This document shows positions 37,501 through 47,352 of a DNA stretch of 64,000 bases, piece after piece; the stretch's first letter is position 1, and each line of letters starts with the position of its first letter. The stretch spans positions 6,950,978 through 7,014,977 of the forward strand of contig OZ038438.1 in assembly GCA_964036275.1 (NCBI GenBank), given 5' to 3'. The position numbers and the translations under genes are program-made. The notes beneath the pieces are model-generated. The model did no database searches. It was given only the letters and a program-made list of their open reading frames with translations, and was not told where the DNA came from. The stretch is from Litoditis marina (lineage: Eukaryota > Nematoda > Chromadorea > Rhabditida > Rhabditidae).

Positions 37501-39171
37501 ACTAAGTGTTTGAATGTGTTATCTACAAACATGATAAACTACAGCAGTTGAAGAGAAACGCATGGATGGAACTTCCATAATTTTGAAATGGTCCCAGCTA
37601 CAAAAGATCAAAAGATGCTCTAAACAGAGCAAACCAAATTGACAATGTTGATTGGTTTCAGGTAGATCTAAAGTATTGTATTTTGTCGTTTTAGACGGCT
37701 TTGAAGATTAAATGAATCCTATATAAATTACCAGAGGCCATAGCCGAATCGAGCTTGGGATAACATCCCAAGCCGGCCCGGGATGTTTCATGCATACGGC
37801 CTCAGGTACTTTAGTGACTCATAAACGTCTCAATTTCATGGATTGTGATTGGAAAGTTTCATCATGAGTTTTATTATATCGATTCAGGGATCGACTCCAC
37901 GATTTTTGGTCACAGCACCCCCAAAGTATGGTAGGATTTCGCTAGATCCAACGACCAATCACTCTGCTCTGTTCTTCACCTATCCGGATATTTTGCGAGG
38001 AAGAGTGTACTATCAAGCGTTCAGCACGACTGAAGAGGTGAAATATATCACAAAAAAAATTATACTCTAGTCAAGTTCGAAAGTTCGACTGGCAAAAGTT
38101 GATAAATCCGTATTATTCAGGTTACTGAGAAGCTTGAACTTGAAGTTAGGGCGGATAGCGTTCAACCAGCTCGCATTATTCTTTCTATCACCATACTACC
38201 GGACGATAGAGATGCAGAAGAACTGAAAGAAATAGAAGAGAAAAAGCACGGTCAATACATGCCAGCGGATGTGCCGCGTCTCGTTCCTATCAACGACCAA
38301 ATACCGGTGAGAAAAATACATACGCCCAAATGCCCCTGCAATCAGGTTGTGGAAATCTAAGCAATGAAATGGAACTTGTAATAAGACACTTATCACCTCA
38401 GTGTCATTGCGGTATTTATCTTTTACATATTACCATATTATGTAAGATACTGTAACCCTGTTCTGCCTTTTCCCTACTGTCGCTTAAAATATTTCAGGTC
38501 ATCATTTTGATCGTGATAATGATCATTACTGTTCTTGTGGTCATTTGTTTGAACAGAAAGAAGAAAACGAAAGAGGTGGGTCATTCGAATAGAAGAACAC
38601 CAAATTATAGTTTGATCTGCGAAACATCCGAACCTTTGAACAGAACAGCGAAACTAGATGAACATGGCCGGGTTTGATTTACGTTTCACACATAAAACTG
38701 ACCATGAAAATATCAAGTGAGTAACAAAACATGGATATTATTTCACACTGAAACAATTTTAATTGCAGCAGCCTGTTCCTCCCACTCCACCGCGATTACC
38801 ACCGACACCAAGTGATTCCACGTCTCAGGAAAAATCTGATCTATTGGGTAAGCAAATAAATGTGAACTAGCTGATGATAATAGGAAACTCACACTGAGTT
38901 GATAGTGAGAGATAAGAAACCGAATGTAAAATGTAACGAAAAACATGAAACAACGTTTCCAGGATCAACAGTGTTCGCGTCGGTGGGAAGAAGCGAGACA
39001 CGTCCACCAATGAAGACCTTCGAGCGACCAGCGAACACCATGACTCCGGCGTCAAAGCGACGACACCAACCGTCGCTCGACTACGCCGGACTAACTTCTG
39101 ATACTCCCCCATTAATGCCACTGTTCAAACAGATCTCAGCACCACACAGTGACACTCAGTACTGGGTGTAG
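16523..39171 (+). CDS. CSPG4: CSPG4/NG2-like transmembrane chondroitin sulfate proteoglycan
   Basis: A type I membrane protein of about 1,966 aa. Residues 1-17 are a signal peptide (MALFPFTLPLILSS). About 14 CSPG repeats follow, each with motifs such as NEGG, HG, FSQ/FTQ-xDI and Y-HxGS (for example FTQADIDDGKVLY). A membrane helix (about 1846-1863) precedes an RKKK stop-transfer and a Pro-rich tail ending QYWV, the PDZ ligand of vertebrate NG2. No LamG domain is evident, unlike human CSPG4. The ATG in the other frame at 16517 gives no signal peptide. Exons: 16523-16597, 17278-17376, 17644-17758, 19944-20041, 20211-20309, 20688-20828, 21106-21251, 21470-21527, 21801-21896, 22081-22158, 22574-22674, 22931-23066, 23396-23467, 23739-23807, 23952-24158, 24290-24409, 24612-24689, 25059-25154, 25426-25496, 26127-26289, 26531-26635, 26825-26946, 27449-27576, 27862-27999 (frameshift), 28165-28257, 29432-29542, 29956-30037, 30185-30366, 30624-30731, 30986-31055, 31395-31559, 31802-31881, 32101-32251, 32647-32834, 33206-33304, 33623-33747, 33900-33982, 34327-34394, 34761-34883, 35139-35267, 35516-35629, 35899-35973, 36224-36414, 36557-36608, 36681-36809, 36877-36954, 37178-37270, 37888-38037, 38121-38306, 38498-38575, 38769-38847, 38963-39171. 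The fourth exon is the least certain. Confidence 0.9.
16602..16740. repeat. TTGTAGTTTGATCT-family inverted-repeat element
   Basis: Right after the first CSPG4-like exon, ttgtagtttgatgtc and two further copies of ttgtagtctgatct are matched by ggatcaaactacaagaac about 100 nt later, followed by the family tail gggataagacc...acaccgta. The left arm is triplicated here, which differs from other copies. Confidence 0.75.
18002..18088. repeat. Degenerate TTGTAGTTTGATCT-family copy
   Basis: ttgtagtttgatctgc is followed by agatcaacctataactc, an imperfect complementary arm about 60 nt later. It is a weaker family member in the same intron as the 18453 copy. Confidence 0.5.
18135..19355 (-). CDS. Candidate nested antisense gene, small predicted secreted protein
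   Basis: Inside CSPG4-like intron 3, on the opposite strand, three blocks join in phase 0: 19355-19233 (starts MKWIVVLFIVALSLRC, a clear signal peptide), 19162-19067 after a 70-nt intron with a ttccag acceptor, and 18455-18135 ending in TAG. The product would be 179 aa with a Cys-rich middle (RRCGHYTNFFPCFWC) and a Ser/Thr/Arg-rich tail. I recognise no family. Against it: the acceptor of the third block lies in an arm of an inverted repeat, the donor of the second is ordinary, and the frames could be fortuitous. If real it is a gene within a gene. Confidence 0.3.
18453..18556. repeat. TTGTAGTTTGATCT-family inverted-repeat element
   Basis: ctgtagtttgatctc pairs with gggtcaaactacaaac, and the tail attcaccgtatgac matches the tails of other copies. 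About 104 bp long and non-coding; it overlaps the putative third exon of the antisense candidate. Confidence 0.75.
21282..21392. repeat. Microsatellite block (CT)n, (CTCA)n, poly-C
   Basis: A CT-rich run, then eight or so CTCA units, then an 11-base C run, all within CSPG4-like intron 7. Such a stretch is prone to assembly length error but lies outside coding sequence. Confidence 0.9.
25292..25386. repeat. TTGTAGTTTGATCT-family copy
   Basis: ttgtagtttgaactcg at the left, gcgaactatagac at the right, and the tail gcgataggaaaacatacaccgta. The right arm is diverged. It lies in the intron between CSPG4-like exons 18 and 19. Confidence 0.6.
25526..25622. repeat. TTGTAGTTTGATCT-family inverted-repeat element
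   Basis: tttgtagtttgatctt and tatcaaactacaaacc form a near-perfect inverted pair about 65 nt apart, followed by a diverged tail. This is one of the clearest copies. Confidence 0.75.
28388..28425. repeat. Repeat with CCGCCCTCYCCTGAGCGA core
   Basis: The core cccgccctcccctgagcgaa followed by catataag matches a second site at about 26019-26058 (cccgccctctcctgagcgac, then gatataag). Both are in CSPG4-like introns, suggesting another dispersed element. Confidence 0.5.
28440..28515 (-). other. tRNA-like sequence, probably a tRNA-derived repeat
   Basis: The minus strand reads like a tRNA: an A box TAGCGTAGTGG within a good D arm (GCGT/GCGC), a B box GGTTCGATTCC with a 4/5 T stem, and an anticodon-arm region with an 8-nt loop. 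The acceptor stem pairs poorly and the anticodon loop is one base too long, so a functional tRNA is unlikely. The intact pol III boxes fit a SINE or tRNA pseudogene. Confidence 0.5.
34008..34222. repeat. Full-length TACTGTAGGA-family MITE
   Basis: The left end ATTCCTACTGAGACTCCTAC is matched by an inverted copy ttactgtaggattctcagta at the right end, about 210 bp apart. The element lies between CSPG4-like exons at 33900-33982 and 34327-34394. It contains a false exon (34054-34127) with good splice sites but the wrong phase. Confidence 0.8.
37733..37804. repeat. Intronic hairpin with nested stems
   Basis: The outer arms gaggcc and ggcctc flank an inner stem cttgggat/atcccaag with a short loop, in the intron before the exon at 37888. 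It is GC-richer than its surroundings. It could be a structured RNA or a repeat end; no family is recognised. Confidence 0.5.
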
Positions 39172-39780
39172 ACACATATTCACTCGTTTAAACTTTCTCC
39201 GTGTTTTAATAATACGTCATTTGTCTGAACACGCAAACCATTCCCGAAGCAGATAATGTACCCCACCCAAACTAGCGGCAGCTACAATTTCGCAAATATG
39301 ATGAAGATAGGTAACATTTAAAGCGCGAAATAAGCCCTTCACTTAAATGGGGCAAGATTATGATGGCCTTTATCGCAGTTGCGGTCTTTCAATAACGGTT
39401 GTGTGCTCAATGTTTCCATTTTATGTTTAATTTCGTTTACGTTGATGATAATGAACAAATGAACTTCGTTGCTTACGATTATGAAATCCAATATGCGAAA
39501 AAGGACTCTCAAATTCACGTTACCGGTATCCGTGTCTTTGAAAGAAAACTAATATGGTATTCCGACACGGGTCAGTGGTTAATATGCAGCATTGGTTCCG
39601 CTCTACTGGTAGTATTTCCGCTTCGGTTCAACTCACACCTCTGAGGAGAACGTGTATTTTTTCATGAAACATAATAATATGAAACAAATACTAATGTAAA
39701 AGGTGTAGACCAGCAAAACCGAACAAAAGGAGAAAAAAGGCATTTTGACCGTATTCTAATTATGATCACACTTATGGATC

Positions 39781-39975
39781 TTACCGGTTTTTGGTAACGT
39801 CTTCTTTAGGTTACCTATATAGAGAACCTAAAATTCGGTTCTCGTTAAAATTAACGGTGAAAAGAACGAAAATTCGCATCAAATTGGTGGGTGATCGGTT
39901 TCCCATTTTAGGTTACTAACCGGTTATTTACTCAGGTAACCTCAGAACAGGATCACCTAAAACCGGTTAAGTTAT
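39781..39975. repeat. Diverged copy of the GGTTACC inverted repeat
   Basis: The arms begin ttaccggtttttggtaac and end cacctaaaaccggttaag, with internal aggttacc/ggtaacct motifs. It is an older, more degenerate copy of the element at 40147. Confidence 0.65.
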
Positions 39976-40146
39976 CGAATGCGTGTATCCAATGAGTACA
40001 TTGTTGCAGATTATTCAACTAGTGTTTCTACTCGTCGTAGATGGAATAAGCAATTGACCAGGAAAACCTAGAAAAGTTTTTAAAAAGTCAGTGATTATTG
40101 GGATCAAAAACACATTATTTTAGCAGTAAAAGAAGGAATTCTACAA

Positions 40147-40390
40147 CTAACCGGGTTTTCAGGTAACCTAACCCTTTTTGGTAACCTTTTTTTCAGGTTA
40201 CCCTAGTAGGTAACCTGGAAGTAACCTAAAACTAAAATCCGGTTACAGATAAAACTAACGGTAAAAACCACAATTTGTTTTAGAAAAACAGGTAACCGGT
40301 TTTCATTTTAGGTTACCATCCCGTTACCCACTGAGGTAACCTGAAAAATAGGTTACCAAAAAAGGGTTAGGTTACCTAAAAACCCGGTTA
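40147..40390. repeat. Long GGTTACC-rich inverted repeat (MITE-like)
   Basis: Arms of about 100 nt at 40149-40247 and 40290-40390 are near-perfect reverse complements: taaccgggtttt...ggtaacct on the left against aggttacc...aaaacccggtta on the right. Each arm carries several GGTNACC units, so the DNA or RNA could form a long hairpin. It ends about 500 nt upstream of the RPS17 start. Confidence 0.85.
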
Positions 40391-40868
40391 CATATAGAAT
40401 TCACCGTAAAGTAAAAGAACCCATTGCTTTGTAAATTGACTCCAACACATGCCAAACAACGGCTCATTAAATAGTCCCGCCGCGCCAACCACAGCGCAAA
40501 ATACTAACACCGTACACCCGTTTGCCCAGATTGACGAATTCCTAGGTTAAATCCTAAATTTCTTTTCTATTTCGAAGGTTTTATTTTACGTTGCGGGTGT
40601 TCTATATTAAATTATGTAAACAATCTAAGGTTTTTGTGGCGTGTGCGCTTTTTTTAGTAGCAATACCTTATTTGTTGAATATTCTCCATTTCCAGTTTGA
40701 AAAAAATATTAAAAAAGTAGCTCCTAATTCTTGTTTTAAGATTCTTGTTCTTCTTTGAGTTGTAAGACTCAGTTGCGTTGACAAAACAATAACAAGTCAT
40801 TTTCGTTAATTCAAATACCAAGATGCGCTGGTACGTATATTTCGATTATTATTATTTTCAACATGTTT

Positions 40869-40875
40869 TGTTTAG
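40869..40875 (+). promoter_or_regulatory. Putative trans-splice acceptor of RPS17
   Basis: The sequence tttgtttag lies 16 nt upstream of the RPS17 ATG, with no upstream exon visible. This is typical of spliced-leader addition in nematodes. Confidence 0.5.
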
Positions 40876-40891
40876 TTAACTTCGGGACACC

Positions 40892-42681
40892 ATGCCGGCA
40901 AGTCGTGTGCGTACCAAGACCGTCAAGAAGGCCTCGAAGGTCATCATCGAGAAATACTACACCAGAATGACCAACGACTACCACACCAACAAGAGAATCT
41001 GCGACGAGGTCGCTGTCATCGGCAGCAAGAAGCTGAGAAACCGCATTGCTGGGTACGTGGATCGTTTCTTTTTCATAGCTTCTGCACAATTATTCCCGAA
41101 CTGATAGATTCATACCAAAAATATAGATTTATCATCTGGATGCCCGTTGTTTTAAGCATAGTCGTTGAATTAAATTTATTTGTCGTCGACTATGAATTCT
41201 TAGTGTGCTTCTTCTTTCGTCCATAGTGATAGTTCAGTTTTTTTCTAAAGCTGTATGCCAATGCTCTAGAAACTCAACCACATGCACGATTCAAACATTG
41301 TTAGGGAAGCACGCAGACAAGGGCTTTGTGTACAAATGATGTCTGTTCTTCAAATCGAATAAAACTTGATTCAAACTGGAAAATACTACAGTGCGGGGGA
41401 TTTTCGCGTTGAGCGCTGGTCTGGATTACATGGGTGGAATATTTATTCTAAGACATTTATTCTCAGTTATAATTCTTTAACTTTCGACGTATGAACTGCG
41501 CGAGGAATAGTTTTTCGTTTCGAGTTTGATCATGGGTTCTTAAATTTTTTTCTCGGCTATGGGGTTAAGACGCTCGACCGGTTCTATTCTTAGTTAGTGC
41601 TTAATCCAATATTACCATTCCTTATGAATTGACAACGCCGCAATATGATTGAACTTTTAATGAGAGATTTTTTTTATGAATTAAAGTTTCTGTTGCTAGC
41701 GTTCAGGGTTGGAGTCCTTAGTGGTTTGTTACTGGGTGTGCGTTGTTTCTATTATTTTTTTCAATTCATGATATGCTACGTTCATTCACAGTTACGGGAT
41801 GGAATTGCTAATCTCATGTTCCCATTCTCTTGAACTTGAAAGTTCGGCCTCAGGACTGAATTTTACTTTCCCCATTAATTACGTGACATCGTATACCTCT
41901 ATCACGATAAGCAAACTATAAGTCGTTGCTATCGCAAAACATTATTTCTGTGATGGGCCCAACTCTCTCTCACTAGTTTCACGAGTTTTGTTTTCACTTC
42001 TATAGTTCGGGAAGCTTCTCTTTTTACGCAAAATCTGATGTGTTTCATGTTACAAATGGGCTATCCTTCTAGGATGATCTCACCTTTTTGCGCATATAGT
42101 TTCACATGTTTTGTTGTTTCAGTTACATCACCCATTTGATGAAGCGCATTGAACAGGGACCTGTTCGCGGTATCTCCATCAAGCTCCAGGAAGAAGAGCG
42201 TGAGCGAAGGGACAACTACATGCCCGAGATCTCCATCGTGGATGTTTCTCAGATCGGTATCCTCAAGGTCGACTCTGGCACCAAGGCTATGATTGATGCA
42301 CTTGTAAGTATTTTCATTTCCCACTTTCGATATCGTACTTGTGTTGCCTATAGTTCCATTTTTTATCCTCAGTGTACAATTAAGCTCAGCAGCGTACTGT
42401 GCGGTAGCTTACTTACCCCTGTTCGATTGCTTACTGTTCAGCTCCAGTGAGGTTATCCGAGAAGTCCATCTATTCAAAAAGCGCACATATCTTCTATGTG
42501 GACAGTCTAATATTTTATGCCAAACCTCAGGTTTTATTTGAATAGATCTTTTGAGTAGTGCTTGTTGGTATTATTTTTCTGAATGGTATTCATCTAGTTG
42601 TACAATGCCTTTTGTTTTCAGAACGTCGCCCTTCCCAATGTGGCTGTTGAGGACCTCAAGGCTGGCCCCAAGAAGCACTAA
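40892..42681 (+). CDS. RPS17: 40S ribosomal protein S17 (eS17)
   Basis: Three exons, 40892-41052, 42123-42303 and 42622-42681, give a 133-aa protein, the usual length. eS17 is a structural component of the small ribosomal subunit. The N terminus [16 protein letters not shown] is followed by [40 protein letters not shown] and a highly conserved block around [20 protein letters not shown], all diagnostic of eS17. Splice phases are consistent (2, 1, 0). Intron 1 is long (1,070 nt) for a ribosomal protein gene; I searched it by eye for a snoRNA and saw no convincing C/D or H/ACA element. Identity is certain. Confidence 0.97.
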
Positions 42682-43559
42682 ACACCGATGTTGTTATTTG
42701 ATCTTCGCTTTTCTGATTGTTTCTCGTTGAGCAGAATGAAAGCGTTTGTTCTTATCGTTGTTTTCTTTTAATAAAATTGCTTGGTCAGCATTTGTGTTAT
42801 ATTAGAACATATCAATGTCATTCAAAAGGAGTAGGCAAGCGCTGGGTTGCAAACTTTGTTGGTGAACAGTATCTTCCCTTCAGTTGCCTGAGCGGAAGAA
42901 AGTTTTTTATTGATCCCTTTTGCGCAATGCCAGTACGCCCTCGTAGCACTAGCTTCGCTATCATCTAGTTATGAAAAACCGAGCAATTCTTATCACTTCG
43001 TTTTCAGGTTTTCGATTCTAGAACAACTCGTTGCAGATATCTAGAACCGTTTATTTTAGTTGTGCTTTTCCCAATTTTTAAGAACATAATCGGGATTCTA
43101 ATGATTGCTGTTCAACAATGAAAAGCAAAAAATCGCGACCCAAAAAAGTTTGTCGGGAATATTTGAAAAAGTCAGGTTTGTATGGTGTTTTACCCGATTC
43201 GCTATACTTCGTGCATTTGTCACGCATTTAACCGGAACGCATGAATCAACGAGATACCGTAACCAAATATTTCCATATTACCAGCTGAATTGCGCGGAAC
43301 AATTCAGTGACAATCATTCCTACAACACTGAAACGTGTAGGTTTACAACAAAACTGAACAAAAGCAAGCGACATGCAGAAATAGTGTTTATGTTCTCTAA
43401 TGTTTTTTTGGAAGTAAGGTGCGACCGCTCGAGTTGGTTTAAACAATTTGGTCGCTTTCTGAAAGGCCTAGTTCGCCTCTGACCGCTTTGATATAATGTA
43501 TTCCATATACTAATATTTTACAGGTTTGCAATGTTAAATGAAGTTTACTTTTATTGTAA
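42682..43559. other. RPS17 3' region and convergent intergenic spacer
   Basis: Contains the AATAAA at 42770-42775 and then about 780 nt without a supported gene. The plus-strand RPS17 and the minus-strand small acidic gene converge here. The open frame 43105-43482 lacks splice sites and domain features and was not called. Confidence 0.6.
42770..42775 (+). terminator. Polyadenylation signal of RPS17
   Basis: A perfect AATAAA occurs 89 nt after the RPS17 stop codon, at the usual spacing for a short ribosomal protein 3'UTR. Confidence 0.7.
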
Positions 43560-43934
43560 TCAGGTATCAAAGGTTATTGTGTAGTATTCAGAAGAATCGG
43601 TCAGTTCCGTAGAGTACATGACGTTTTCCTCCCTACTTTCATCGTCACTGATGTTGCTCTCGACTCCACTATCATCCGCAGTTTCACTCTCCATAGAATT
43701 TATTAGCTCTGAAAAAGTAGCAAATAATCAAATAGAAACAACAATATATAAAATACGAATGTGAAATATGAATGCTACATTTGTGAGCAAGTCCAGAATA
43801 TTGCGAGTTTCCAACGATCCAATTCCTCGATTCAGATCTTTTATCCGCAAAGTTATTTTGTTGCCACTGGGACTTTCTTGTTCCCATCTCGAACAAGACT
43901 CATAGTATTGGCCAAAGTATGAGCGATAATGCAT
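43560..43934 (-). CDS. Small acidic protein, two exons, unknown function
   Basis: Exon 1 is 43934-43757 and exon 2 is 43708-43560, separated by a 48-nt intron with a ttttcag acceptor; the product is 108 aa. The N-terminal half (MHYRSYFGQYYESCSRWEQE, then KITLRIKDLNRGIG) looks like a small folded segment. The C-terminal half is Ser/Glu/Asp-rich (ESETADDSGVESNISDDESR) and ends YYTITFDT. I recognise no family. An in-frame TGA lies 9 nt before the ATG, so this ATG is the likely start. The gene begins 179 nt after the stop of the RhoGAP gene on the same strand, with a poly(A) signal between, as in a nematode operon. Confidence 0.6.
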
Positions 43935-44043
43935 TTTTGTGTATTGTCACTCCCGCTTTAGTTTAGCGCACCCTTTCCAAATGTTGGCGTTGTATCGAAT
44001 CTCATATTGAAGAGAAATAATCCAGAGATTATAGATTATGTTA

Positions 44044-44049
44044 TTTATT
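44044..44049 (-). terminator. Polyadenylation signal of the RhoGAP gene
   Basis: An AATAAA on the minus strand, 65 nt after the RhoGAP stop and about 110 nt before the next same-strand ATG. This fits an intercistronic 3'-end and trans-splice junction. Confidence 0.5.
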
Positions 44050-44113
44050 TGAAGTTTTTTTTGTGAAACTAGGACTTTTGGATGTTCATCTTTTACTGAG
44101 CACATTAACATAA

Positions 44114-46005
44114 CTATTCCAGAGAGTGTTCACCACTCATGTAATAACGGCGTTGTTCAACAGATGCCACTGGGACTGCTTTGAAAACTGCTTGGATCGG
44201 CCTACCTAGAATACTTTCGCAGTCCTCTCTGACGAAAGTTTTTTCAAAAATTATGCCCTCTTTCTCGATCATCAAAAGGAGGGCCCTCGTTCCCCGCAGG
44301 AAAGAACTGGTAGATTTGCAACGCGGAAACAGCAGTGGGGTAAAGCTTATTAGTACGTCTGTAAATGAGATACTAGAAGTAAATTGAATAGCCACGTAAA
44401 GCTAGCATTCTAATGCGAAATCGTGCTCTTTGCCATTGCACATTTCTCAGTGTTGCTGTGTTAACCATGTTTCACGTTTTTTGGGCAATTGACGAACAGT
44501 AAAGAGATATACACAAGACGAGTCATCACATAGCAATAGTTATTTCACATACCTGTTGAAGATGTAGCTGTTGTTGAATGTTGTGGAGTTACTTACCTGT
44601 TAATGACTGTGTTCTTCGTTTTTGAGACAGATTTATTAATTTGTTCAGTGAACGACACAAAAGGCGTAGAAAGAGAAGTTCATCTATACTCAGACAGGCC
44701 AGTAATCTGAAATGATTTGTGACGAGTTTGAGCGGTACTTGCAGAACGCATTGGCTTATATCAGGTATCTTTTTACCATGCCCTGAAGGCCTGCAGCACT
44801 GTGAGTCAGGAAATTCCAGTTGATTTTCGGTAAGACTCAAGATTTCGTCCTGTAGGTTTGCCTATTTGAGTCATTGAGCGTTGGATTGAAACGAGTTGGG
44901 TTGGGTTCGGCAATATAAATGAATTCTTCTTTCATGTACAAGTTGTAATCGTCATGGTTTGTAATACGAAAGACCGATGTAACATTAGTTCATAAAAAGT
45001 AATATGATACAGTTTTCGAGACGAATGCTTCTCCCTCTAATAGAAAGGTAAAGATGAACACTACGCCTTGTGTCCTCTCCTATTGTCTTTTTACCATGAG
45101 CTTCAAATGAGGTGGTATTTCTCGAAAAACATATATTAGCCATGGCGATTCCGCTGTTTGGAAATACATAACAATCAAAATATAGTTCTGTGAAGATAAA
45201 GCATGGAGTAAAGACTTCACGTACCCCTCAATATACGCAATTATGAGATGTTCCGGTGCCTGTTGGGAAATACAAATGAACTCCTCGTTCTCAAAGAATA
45301 TTGGCAGATCTCGTAAAATTTCCTGAAAATACCCCCGAGACTGACAACGGTCACGGATTACAAGACATCTTATAATATGTCATCGGAACGAAACTAATGC
45401 GAATTAATCGAATGAAAGTTTCTGTGAAATAAAAGACATTAAAAGGTTTACCTATTTTTCCTAGTCATTTTTGTTTTCAAGTTAAACAAACCGAGTAATC
45501 GAGAGGTTTTCTGCCTGAAAATTTCTGTCTCAGCTCATCTGCTCCTTGTAGTACATTGAAATACAGTACCGTGACATATTAGAATAACAAATACCAGTTC
45601 ATGAAATAACTTATGAGCAATTCGAGTAAAACCTTTAGAGTGGAGAGAATGGCGTTGGGGTGATATTTGACTACATCGCCCGTCGTCAAATCCGAATCAA
45701 TTAATTTTTGGAGCAGTGATGCAACTTCTGAAACAAATGATTGGAACACAATTTTGAATTTTAATCTCATATATGATACACAACAACGATTTTGAACTTC
45801 GACTTATTCGTATTTCCATCAAACTACATTTACACAGCAAAAAATTCTGGCTATGACTTCAAGGCAGAGCGATCCTTATCGAATTATCAGTGTTACAAAT
45901 TCACGAAAAGTTTTAAATGTGCTTACCTGGTGTTTTATAATAACGTAAGCCAAGCTGTACATCTGCATTGGAGATTTGCAGATCGCAGAGAGAAGCGAGA
46001 AAGTA
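44114..46005 (-). CDS. RhoGAP-domain protein, 5' end not resolved
   Basis: Five exons join in phase: 46005-45927, 45727-45633, 45322-45225, 44790-44597, 44358-44114 (236 aa to the stop). The sequence follows the RhoGAP fold in order: LGLRYYKTPEVASLLQKLID (where GTPase activators read G-I/L-FRVSG), KYHPNAILSTLKEILRDLP (matches the VASLLKLFLRELP helix), then the late helix with VLISFTPLLFPR (matches NLAIVFGPTLLRP). The usual arginine-finger motif is replaced by RYYKTP, so GAP activity is doubtful. Such proteins regulate Rho-family GTPases. The N terminus lies upstream: a tentative extra exon at 46247-46187 (QLSVAEIFGVVLVFPRKETG) fits in phase but has a weak GTCCGC donor. Domain assignment is by pattern only. 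Confidence 0.65.
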
Positions 46006-46585
46006 CTGTAAGTGAGCTCTAATCAGCATCATAGTTTTGAGCCGTGATAACACATCTTCACTGATACTTCAACACTGTTCTACAAACCAAGGAAGCATTA
46101 CACTATGACTTTCGTGCTGCAGGTTCTATCCAAAACAAGCCGGGTTTACAGAAACCAAAAATCTCGATGTATTCACATCAGCGGACCCCAGTCTCTTTTC
46201 GAGGAAATACAAGAACAACCCCGAAGATCTCGGCTACGGAAAGCTGGCTGCAAATTAAAATTGATGGTTTCATGTAAAACAAACGAGGATTACTTTGAAA
46301 GCGAATCGTCGGTTCTATACAAATACACCAGTTTCCAGTTTCATTCAGAAAAAATAAGAACAAGAATGTGGAACAACTTTTGGTTTATAACCTCTGTCTC
46401 ACGTGTGAGTGATCCAGACTACCCTAATTCCACGTGAAAATACTGTTGTTCACCGGTATTTCGTAAATGACAATTGCACTACAATGACTCACGACGCAAA
46501 ACGAACTGTATAAAATGTGGCGTTGTCTTCAACCTTCAAGAAAGGTGTCACTCTCTTCGCAACACCAATACGAAAACGTCATAAT

Positions 46586-46731
46586 CTAGTCGTTCTCTTT
46601 ATCAAAGTCAGTGATCAAGAGACTTCCTTTCGGCAACAACATGTAGTTTTCGTCTTCATCGGTTTTCCAGCTGTGACCTTTTTGTGAGGTCGGTGAACAT
46701 TCTTTCATCTCGATGTCAGTATGCAAATGAC
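46586..46731 (-). CDS. Possible terminal exon of an unidentified gene
   Basis: After an acceptor-like gcgatag, a 48-codon frame ends in TAG. Its composition is protein-like and polar, with MKECSPTSQKGHSWKTDEDE and a C terminus DFDKEND. No upstream exon could be joined convincingly in 46.73-47.35 kb, so this may be the end of a small gene between eIF1 and the RhoGAP gene, or chance. Confidence 0.25.
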
Positions 46732-47352
46732 CTATCGCAATACACCTTTATGGGTTTAGAGTGAATGGCGGCAAGCGGGAAATGTGGAGGGCGAAACGGG
46801 AAGGAAGAATGGATGAAAGGAAAATGGCAGGTGAAAGGGTATTCAGAGTTCCCTAATTACTAATTAGGCTTCCTCACCTGTAAGTGTATATCAATATAAC
46901 GTGTATTCGTACTCATATTCCGAGCAGAAGAAGGAACCTCGTTCTTGGCTGCACTGAAGAATCAAGTTGTACCAAGTGATGAAGGTAGAGGTAGCCTGGG
47001 TTGTTGAACACAACGAGTACGGCAACTAACTGAGCGGCAAGGTGAATGAAGAAAGCATTACCTCCATTTTTATGTTATTTGCGTGCGCCTACGTATGGAC
47101 CCGCCCACTACTGGGTGCGGTCGCACAAGAGGGAGATTAACATGACATTCTAGACGTGTGCCTACTCCACTTGATCTAAGCACCGTGTAAACCCAATAAA
47201 ACAACCGTAATCTTCACGTTCTGAAAAAGACCAGAATATCTGAACCATTTCATTAGCAACAGAACAACACAATAAATTCAAAGATCATCTGATAGGTGAT
47301 GCAAGAAAAATAGCAACAGAAGCGACAAAATAAACATGGATACGAAATTCGC

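Larger units (their letters stand above)
39172..40891. other. Intergenic region between CSPG4-like and RPS17 genes
   Basis: Holds the 3'UTR of the CSPG4-like gene and two GGTTACC-rich inverted repeats (39781-39975, 40147-40390), then about 500 nt of AT-rich sequence ahead of RPS17. No coding sequence is supported. An open frame at 39399-39644 has no splice or domain support. Confidence 0.6.

Noticed and set aside
39399..39644. 81-codon plus-strand open frame after the CSPG4-like gene
   Set aside because: Lies in the likely 3'UTR, with no domain or splice support.
41053..42122. Possible snoRNA in RPS17 intron 1
   Set aside because: UGAUGA-like words occur (near 41337 and 41951) but no matching D box with a terminal stem was found by eye.
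45095..45153. Block MANICFSRNTTSFEAH between RhoGAP exons
   Set aside because: Direct joining of 45225 to 44790 keeps phase and gives a continuous RhoGAP helix order; inclusion would shift the downstream frame.
46105..46437. 110-codon plus-strand open frame
   Set aside because: No splice or start context, no recognisable domain, and it overlaps a tentative minus-strand RhoGAP exon.
46930..47070. Minus-strand hydrophobic frame (FFIHLAAQLVAVLVVFNN)
   Set aside because: An in-frame stop lies just upstream and the only possible acceptor is in an A-rich context; it cannot be joined to the terminal exon candidate at 46731.
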